From the NCBI GenBank assembly GCA_034096865.1, contig JAWQFJ010006121.1:90001-135000 (forward strand): 45,000 nucleotides of DNA. The letters run 5' to 3'. Made by a program: the position numbers and the translations under genes. The stretch is from Theodoxus fluviatilis. Taxonomy: Eukaryota > Mollusca > Gastropoda > Cycloneritida > Neritidae. Numbering within the stretch: position 1 is the stretch's first letter; the number at the start of each line of letters is the position of its first letter. The notes under the pieces are model-generated. The model saw only the letters and a list, made by a program, of their open reading frames with translations, had not been told where the DNA came from and did no database searches. This document shows, in pieces, positions 39,101 to 45,000 of the stretch.

Positions 39101-41455
39101 TTCTTCTGCTGTCTTTCTATCCGCTGTCTGTCCCCTATCTGACATCCCTCTGCTCTCTTTCTATCCACTGTCTGTCCCCTATCTGACCTCCCTCTGCCCC
39201 CTTTCTATCCACTGTCTGTCCCCTATCTGACCTCCCTCTGCCCCCTTTCTATCCACTGTTTGTCCCCTATCTGACCTCCTTCTGCCCACTTTCTATCCAC
39301 TGTCTGTCCACTATCTGACCTCCTTCTGCTCTCTTTCTATCCACAGTTTGTCCCCTATCTGACCTCCCTCTGCCCCCTTTCTATCCACTGTCTGTCCCCT
39401 ATCTGACCTCCCTCTGCCCCCTTTCTATCCACTGTTTGTCCCCTATCTGCCCCCTCCCTCTGCCCCCTTTCTATCCACTGTTTGTCCCCTATCTGACATC
39501 CCTCTGCCCCCTTTCTATCCACTGTCTGTCCCCTATCTGACCTCCCTCTGCCCCCTTTCTATCCACTGTTTGTCCCCTATCTGCCCCCCCTCTGCCCCCT
39601 TTCAATCCACTGTTTGTCCCCTATTTGACATCCCTCTGCCCCCTTTCTATCCACTGTCTGTCCCCTATCTGGCCTCCCTCTGCCCCCTTTCTATCCACTG
39701 TCTGTTCCCTATCTGACCTCCCTCTGCCCCCTTTCTAACCACTGTGTGTCCCCTATCTGACCTCCCTCTGCCCCCTTTCTATCCACTCTGTTCCCTATCT
39801 GAGCTCCCTCTGCCCCCTTTCTATCCACTGTTTGTCCTCTATCTGACCTCCCTCTGCCCCCTTTCTATCCACTGTTTGTCCTCTATCTGACCTCCCTCTG
39901 CCCCCTTTCTATCCACTGTTTGTCCTCTATCTGACCTCCCTCTGCCCCCTTTCTATCCACTGTTTGTCCCCTATCTGACCTCCCTCTGCCCCCTTTCTAT
40001 CCACTGTCTGTCCCCTATCTGCCCCCCCCCCCCTCTGCCCCCTTTCTATCCACTGTTTGTCCCCTATCTGGCCTCCCTCTGCCCCCTTTCTATCCACTGT
40101 CTGTTCCCTATCTGGCCTCCCTCTGCCCCCTTTCTATCCACTGTTTGTCCCCTATCTGACCTCCCTCTGCCCCCTTTCTATCCACTGTCTGTCCCCTATC
40201 TGCCCTCCCTCTGCCCCCTTTCTATCCACTGTCTGTCCCCTATCTGCCCCCACCCCCTCTGCCCCCTTTCTATCCACTGTTTGTCCCCTATCTGACATCC
40301 CTCTGCCCCCTTTCTATCCACTGTCTGTCCCCTATCTGGCCTCCCTCTGCCCCCTTTCTATCCACTGTGTGTCCCCTATCTGACCTCCCTCTGCCCCCTT
40401 TCTATCCACTGTCTGTCCCCTATCTGACCTCCCTCTGCCCCCTTTCTATCCACTGTGTGTCCTCTATCTGACCTCCCTCTGCCCCCTTTCTATCCACTGT
40501 TTGTCCCCTATCTGACCTCCCTCTGCCCCCTTTCTATCCACTGTCTGTCCCCTATCTGACCTCCCTCGTCTCCTTTCTATCCACTATCTGTCCCCTATCT
40601 GACCTCCCTCTGCCCCCTTTCTATCCACTGTTTGTCCCCTATCTGACCTCCCTCGTCTCCTTTCTATCCACTGTTTGTCCCCTATCTGACCTCCCTCTGC
40701 CCCCTTTCTATCCACTGTCTGTCCCCTATCTGACCTCCCTCGTCTCCTTTCTATCCACTATCTGTCCCCTATCTGACCTCCCTCTGCCCCCTTTCTATCC
40801 ACTATCTACTGTCTGTCCCCTATCTGACCTCCTTCTGCCCCCTTTCTATCCACAGTCCGTCCCCTATCTGACCTCCCTCTGCCCCCTTTCTATCCACTGT
40901 GTGTCCTCTATCTGATTTCCATATGCTCTCTTTCTATCACTTCTCTGTCCAATCTTTTTCCTACCTTCCGCCCTTGTCTGTCCCCTCTCAACCCTTTGTC
41001 TGTCCCCTCTCAACCCCTTGTCTGTCCCCTCTCAACCCCTTGCCTGTCCCCTCTCAACCCCTTGTCTGTCCCCTCTCAACCCCTTGTCTGTCCCCTTTCA
41101 ACCCCATGTCTGTCCCCTCTCAACCCCTTGTCTGTCCCCTCTCAACCCCTTGTCTGTCCCCTCTCAACCCCTTGTCTGTCCCCTCTCAACCCCTTGTCTG
41201 TCCCCTCTCAACCCCTTCTTTCTCCCATCTCTGTCCATTCGTTGTCCCTTCTTTGTCCTCTCTCTGCCCTTTCTCTCTCCCGTCTCTGATCCCCAGGTGT
41301 CCCCCCGCCACTCTCTGTCGCCACCTGTGTTCCCTCTTTGTTCGATCTCCTCTTCTGTCTCCCGTCTGTGTGCCCTATTTTTCCCCCCGTGTCCCCTCTC
41401 GTTCCCCTCTTTGTTACCTCATTGTCGCCTCTCTCCCACCTCTCTCTCTTTCTCC

Positions 41456-41542
<87 letters not shown>

Positions 41543-41660
41543 CCTCTCTCTCTCTCTCTTTCTCCCTCTTTCTCCCTCTCTCTCTCTCTCTCTCTTTCTC
41601 CCTCTCTCTCTCTCTTTCTCCCTCTCTCTCTCTCTCTGTCTCTTTCTTTCTCTGTCTTTG

Positions 41661-41745
<85 letters not shown>

Positions 41746-44228
41746 TCTGTTCCATCTTCTCCCCGTTCCCTCCTTGGTTGCACCCGTTCGATCTCTAACC
41801 TATCCTCTTCCTCCTCTCTATCTCCTCCTCGTCTTCCTCTCTATCCCCTCCTCTTCCTTTTCTCTATTTCCTCCATGTCAACCTGTTCTTTTTCTTTTAT
41901 TTTAAACCCTCCACCGCAAATGAGACGGAACTCATCTAACCTCATTTCGAGATATGGGCCAAATATAGTGAAAGGGGTTATGAACAGTGTCAGTTTTGAT
42001 ATTTTGATAGAATTTGAACCTTCATCCATTTATTTGTACCATAAATCACTTGTGTGAGTGTAAAATTCAGTAATTTTCTGTGCATGTTCTGCAAAACTCG
42101 TACCTTAGCCTACCGAAACAGTGGTGACATTTCGTCTAGAAATCAATACTTTGTCTGCACATGTAAACGGATCAGCCATCTGTTGCATATTAACAGAGTA
42201 TTTCTCCCAACCCATCGTTTCTGAGCTTTTATTCCATGGGGAGCTTGGCTGGCCCATATACCCAATCCAAAATAACATTCACGATGACAAAACTACGATG
42301 CATGAAAAACATTGCCTAAATGTGTAAGCCCTCTTTCTCAAATTGTAGTTATCTCAAAACTGTATCACTATTCCTCCTATTTTAAAGCTTTTTGTATCTT
42401 TGCAAGGAAAATGTCTCCAATTTACGACCGTTCTTATAGTACAAACTTTGTGGTGGAGGGTCACATTTGTGTTTTGTGAAATGGTTATTGCTGCTGCTGT
42501 TTTGACAAGTGTTGGCTTCATTAGTCGAAACAAGCCGTGCAGACGTGGCAGCAAAGCAGACGGGTTGATGTGCCAATCCCATTTCATGAGGTGCATCATT
42601 GCCTTGGGCTGTTGTTATTTGTTGACTCCAGCCAAAAACCAAGGCTACAGAAAAATGGTGTTATGTTGTACTGTAATGTGGGGATTATCTTCAGCCGTGG
42701 TAAGCTCCAAACATAACAACTGGCATTCTCTGGAGACAGAGATCAAATCCCCTGAAGACGGAGTGTGGCTGCCTATATGGCGGGGTGTTCAAAAACAGTC
42801 ACACACGCAATCATCTCACCCACTTGGGTGATCCTGAGAGTGTTTAGCCCAGGTACGCAACAACAACAACATGAGGTGCATCATGAACACATAACATAAT
42901 TTATAGCTAGTCTTTTGTATAACATGTGTTACTCCTCCCTCTTCCTCTTCCCCCCTGCCCCTCTCTCCTCCCTTCTCCCCCTCCCTCCTCCCCCATCCTC
43001 CCCTCCTTCCCTTCCTTCCCCCTCTTCCCCGCCCCTCCTCCCCGACCGTCCCCACCCCCGACCGTCCCCCCTCCCCCCCTCCCCCCTCCCCCCCTCCCCC
43101 CTCCCCCCCTCCCCCCCTCCCCCCTCCTCCCTACTTCTTTATTCTTTCGCAAAAGTAACGTTCTTTGCTGACAAGACGACCTCTGTGCAGGTGGACTGCC
43201 CTCGACAGCTCAGGCTGTTCTCAGCCTCGCCCCTGGACCTGGCCTTCTCCGCCAGCCGCATCCTGGACCCGCTGTCCGTGCGCCTGTCGGACGCCATGGT
43301 CAGGATGAAGGAGGCCCTGCAGGAGGAGCTCTACTTCCTCTTGTCAGATGACGCGGTCAAGGCAGACTCAGCTCCCTCCCAGCGTCAGCCGGATGGGGAG
43401 TTACCTGATGGCGTGGAGTTCATGCCCTTTGGGGGTGAGGGAGACCAGCGGGGGGAAGAGGACAGGGAGTGGGGGGGACCGGTGATGGCGGAGCAAGTGC
43501 TCGGCGCCCCCTCGGTTGATCCGCGAGTTTTCCCTGGAAACCGTGAAGGCCCTCTGCCTGTGGCCGTCAGGGGAAGGCAGGGACGTCCAGCCAGCGGCCT
43601 TGGGGGTCTGTTATCCGGCCTGGGGAGGTCGGGACTTGGCCTGCCCGGCGTCCTATCCGTCCTCGGTGGAAGAGCAGGGGGACTTGGGGGACTACCAGCA
43701 CTCGGGGGCTTGGGCGGCCTTGGTGGTCTCCAAGGCCCTAACGGTGCTCGACAGACTCTGATGCTGGCCCTCGTCAACAACATCGCCAAGAATAACAAAG
43801 TGAAGGCCAGGGCGAGGGCGGGAAAGAAGGGCAAGGGCAGGGGCAAGGGCAAAGCCAATGTCAGAGGTCAAGGCCAGCCCAAGCCGACCCCTCTTCCTCT
43901 CCCCGATCTGGATGAAGTTTCCAGCCAAACGGATGCTCCAGGAATCGCCCCGGTTCTTGGAGGAGCCGTCCCTGTTGCTCCCGCTCCCTTAGCACCGCCT
44001 GCCTATGTACCTCCTCCTGCCCCAGTGCCACAGTTCCCAGTTCTGCCCAGGGCTGCTGCCACTGGAGATGCTGGTGTTACCCGGTTTTCTGCTGGAGAGG
44101 ACAAGCCCGCCAAGGAGAAAGCTCGTTTCAAGCCCCGTAGGGATCCCACATCCGCTTCCGGCGCCATCCCAGCTCCTGACACCCTGACCATCACAGCACC
44201 GGCTCCCTCCAAGGATGGCAAGCTGTAA
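35585..44228 (+). CDS. Secreted chitin-binding (CBM14) protein with Gly/Leu-, Lys/Arg- and Pro/Ala-rich tail, 3 exons
   Basis: Joining 35585-35612, 37466-37662 and 43191-44228 gives 420 residues. Signal peptide MSLFIFGVLALLLGGVRG (residues 1-18). One chitin-binding type-2 domain with Cys at 26, 41, 47, 57, 70 and 78 (C-x14-C-x5-C-x9-C-x12-C-x7-C, fitting the family). These are the only cysteines. Then come a helix-prone segment (about 90-135), an acidic stretch (about 150-170), a GLGGL-rich block (211-255), a basic block with GKKGKGRGKGK (278-303), a Pro/Ala/Val-rich block (313-361), and a charged C-terminus. The likely place is a chitin-containing extracellular matrix such as shell, radula, operculum or gut lining. 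The layout recalls mollusc shell-matrix proteins, but I recognise no specific one. ATG 35585 (ACCATGA) is chosen over 35555, which adds ten polar residues before the signal peptide. Confidence 0.9.
35613..37465 (+). other. Intron 1 of the CBM14-protein gene, with alternating Pu/Py tracts
   Basis: GTATGT...GAGCAG. Contains (GT)22 at 36084-36127 running into TACGCGCGCGCGTGTGTGTG near 36138, and (GC)8 at 36799-36814. Frames on both strands at 35984-36452 are microsatellite artefacts. The rest holds nothing recognised. Confidence 0.85.
37466..37662 (+). CDS. CBM14-protein exon 2 (five of six domain cysteines)
   Basis: Acceptor TGTCTGTCTGAGCAG, donor GAG|GTGAGT. It completes the signal peptide (ALLLGGVRG) and encodes RCPQAFGDFGDPQSQNC, SSFLRC, VDGTPHVLDC and PPGETFHLMLAAC, the core of the peritrophin-A fold. 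A potential N-glycosylation site NCS overlaps Cys41. The exon ends in phase 0 between the fifth and sixth cysteines. Confidence 0.93.
37840..40905 (+). repeat. 44-bp pyrimidine-rich minisatellite, about 70 copies
   Basis: Unit CTGTCTGTCCCCTATCTGAC plus CTCCCTCTGCCCCCTTTCTATCCA, with GGCCTCC/GACCTCC, CTGTTTG/CTGTCTG and CTCTTT variants and occasional short C-run insertions. It occupies most of intron 2. Long frames (for example 37782-38615) are artefacts of the repeat. Confidence 0.96.
40970..41220 (+). repeat. 22-bp minisatellite, about 11 copies
   Basis: Unit CTGTCCCCTCTCAACCCCTTGT. It shares the TGTCTGTCCCCT core with the preceding 44-bp unit and is half its length, so the two arrays may have a common origin. 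Confidence 0.92.
41438..41742. repeat. (CT)n tract, ~300 bp
   Basis: Almost pure CT dinucleotides with TTTCTCC and TGTC interruptions, in intron 2 of the CBM14-protein gene. All frames through it are compositional. Confidence 0.96.
41906..42461. mobile_element. Possible MITE with ACCCTCCACC inverted ends
   Basis: ACCCTCCACCGCAAA at 41906-41920 and its near reverse complement TTTGTGGTGGAGGGT at 42447-42461 (one mismatch in 15) bound 556 bp of AT-rich, non-coding sequence inside the otherwise pyrimidine-rich intron. No clear target duplication was found, so the boundaries are tentative. Confidence 0.55.
42462..42928 (+). other. Intron 2 stretch, nothing recognised
   Basis: Ordinary composition. 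CATGAGGTGCATCAT occurs twice (about 42586 and 42870). The 143-codon + frame at 42400-42831 starts inside the candidate MITE and has no recognisable domain. Confidence 0.45.
42929..43137 (+). repeat. C-rich polypyrimidine tract before the last exon
   Basis: About 205 bases almost entirely C and T, with many runs of four to six C, ending about 50 bp before the acceptor at 43190. The complementary strand is G-rich with many closely spaced G-runs. Confidence 0.93.
43191..44228 (+). CDS. CBM14-protein exon 3 (last Cys and low-complexity tail)
   Basis: Acceptor CTGTGCAG; begins VDCPRQLRLF, supplying the sixth cysteine with the V-x-C ending usual for CBM14. It is GC-rich, unlike the AT-richer surroundings. 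The frame stays open upstream into the C-rich intron (to 42915), but the acceptor and domain register set the start at 43191. Stop TAA at 44226. Confidence 0.92.
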   Translation: MDCPRQLRLFSASPLDLAFSASRILDPLSVRLSDAMVRMKEALQEELYFLLSDDAVKADSAPSQRQPDGELPDGVEFMPFGGEGDQRGEEDREWGGPVMAEQVLGAPSVDPRVFPGNREGPLPVAVRGRQGRPASGLGGLLSGLGRSGLGLPGVLSVLGGRAGGLGGLPALGGLGGLGGLQGPNGARQTLMLALVNNIAKNNKVKARARAGKKGKGRGKGKANVRGQGQPKPTPLPLPDLDEVSSQTDAPGIAPVLGGAVPVAPAPLAPPAYVPPPAPVPQFPVLPRAAATGDAGVTRFSAGEDKPAKEKARFKPRRDPTSASGAIPAPDTLTITAPAPSKDGKL

Positions 44229-45000
44229 TCACTCCACTCGTGGTTTTGTCCTGCGCCTGAGAAGAGAAAAAAGAGAAGCAACCGTGGATCTGCTGGGCAA
44301 TCTTCTTGACAAGCCTGGCGTCAGATTGCAGTTTTGTCCTTGAACATGCTCTCTAGCGGTCAGGCATCCTGTAATAGGTCATGAGGTCAGAGGTCATGGC
44401 AACGCCACCTCTGCTCAAGATGCCGCTCTCTTCACCTGTCACGGATGTCAATGGGTGATTAGTAGCATTTTACACCAGGCATTGTTTCTGTGTTTGCTTT
44501 CGACACTCTAATTGGCAACTTCTGAGAGGACTGACCAAATGGCTACCCAGCATACAGGTGTTTCCGCTTCCTAACTACTCGAATGCTTTCAAGGGCTGTT
44601 AAAACAAAGTGCTCCATATTCAATGCGCAGATCTTGAACAACTTTGCACCAATGTAAGCAGTAAACAATAGTTCTACATATTCGTAGTCAGCAGTTTTTT
44701 CCTGCCTTTTCCCTGCTCTTTTACGTGATCTTGTATTGGTGACTCAGTCCTCAAATTCTAAAAGACCAATCAACGTGCATGACCTAAAATGTGCTCTGAT
44801 TGGAGGCAAAGCGACCGACTTTCGTGTTGGTTTGTGTGGATCTTTTCTAAAAAAAAGAACGTTTTCCATCCTTACGTCAACGCACTATTATGTCCCAAAC
44901 AAATTAACAAGGCTGACTGCGCAGCCTCGCTCCCAGAATGCAAACTGGCGGTGTGTTGGTGATCTGTGTGGAAGAGAATGGACAACAACAATTTGCTTTG
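44229..45000 (+). other. 3' UTR / downstream flank of the CBM14-protein gene
   Basis: Follows the TAA. No AATAAA or ATTAAA was seen in the remaining 770 bases, so the polyadenylation site either uses a variant signal or lies outside the window. No other gene was recognised. Confidence 0.5.

Noticed and set aside
37702..41905. Long Pro/Ser/Leu-rich frames in the second intron of the CBM14 gene
   Set aside because: Products of the 44-bp, 22-bp and (CT)n repeats, located between a consensus donor (37663) and acceptor (43190) that join one CBM14 domain.
42915..43190. Upstream extension of the last CBM14-protein exon frame (MYNMCYSSLF... Pro-rich)
   Set aside because: The frame is open only through a C-rich tract; the CTGTGCAG acceptor at 43190 and the VDC ending of the CBM14 domain fix the exon start at 43191.

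Overview
The window is nuclear DNA from an animal, most likely a mollusc and probably a gastropod. The phylum is an inference. It rests on split genes with GT-AG introns, an SHP-2 type phosphatase, a secreted chitin-binding matrix-type protein, and a repeat landscape rich in long minisatellites, AGGTCA-rich dispersed repeats, small DNA transposons and degraded LINEs. No bacterial features, rRNA, tRNA or CRISPR were seen. Both host genes lie on the + strand.

Gene 1 (2066-24018) is the 3' part of a non-receptor protein tyrosine phosphatase of the SHP-2 (PTPN11/corkscrew) type. Eight coding exons join in phase and give the last 313 residues: most of the PTP domain (WPD loop, [11 protein letters not shown]-loop, Q-loop) and a tail with two docking tyrosines (EYTNI, IYQNL). 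The SH2 domains and the start of the PTP domain must lie upstream of base 1. The introns are crowded. A 51-bp minisatellite lies upstream of the first exon here. A 50/61-bp minisatellite made of copies of the exon end plus its donor starts at the first donor. Nested inverted-repeat elements fill 5553-7317. A LINE fragment and a broken two-exon MULE transposase gene lie antisense in the 8.8-kb intron. A 32-bp array runs into one acceptor, and a 15-bp array starts at the donor of the same exon. A 75-bp array is split by a hAT remnant.

From 24019 to about 35300 lie the probable 3' UTR (poly(A) signal candidates at 24607 and 26736, and a 46-bp minisatellite), sequence with no gene I can support, a LINE 3' end, a possible THAP zinc-finger fragment, and a 32-bp minisatellite split by a small inverted-repeat transposon.

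Gene 2 (35585-44228) is complete in three exons: a 420-residue secreted protein with a signal peptide, one six-cysteine chitin-binding type-2 (CBM14/peritrophin-A) domain, then Gly/Leu-rich, Lys/Arg-rich and Pro/Ala-rich low-complexity segments. A TATA box and a palindromic CRE lie just upstream. Its second intron is mostly polypyrimidine: a 44-bp array of about 70 copies, a 22-bp array, a (CT)n tract and a C-rich run before the last exon.

The two genes show no evident functional link. The most unusual feature is the relation between the minisatellites and splice sites in gene 1: one array is built from a donor, another repeats acceptor-like sequence up to a true acceptor, and a third starts at a donor.
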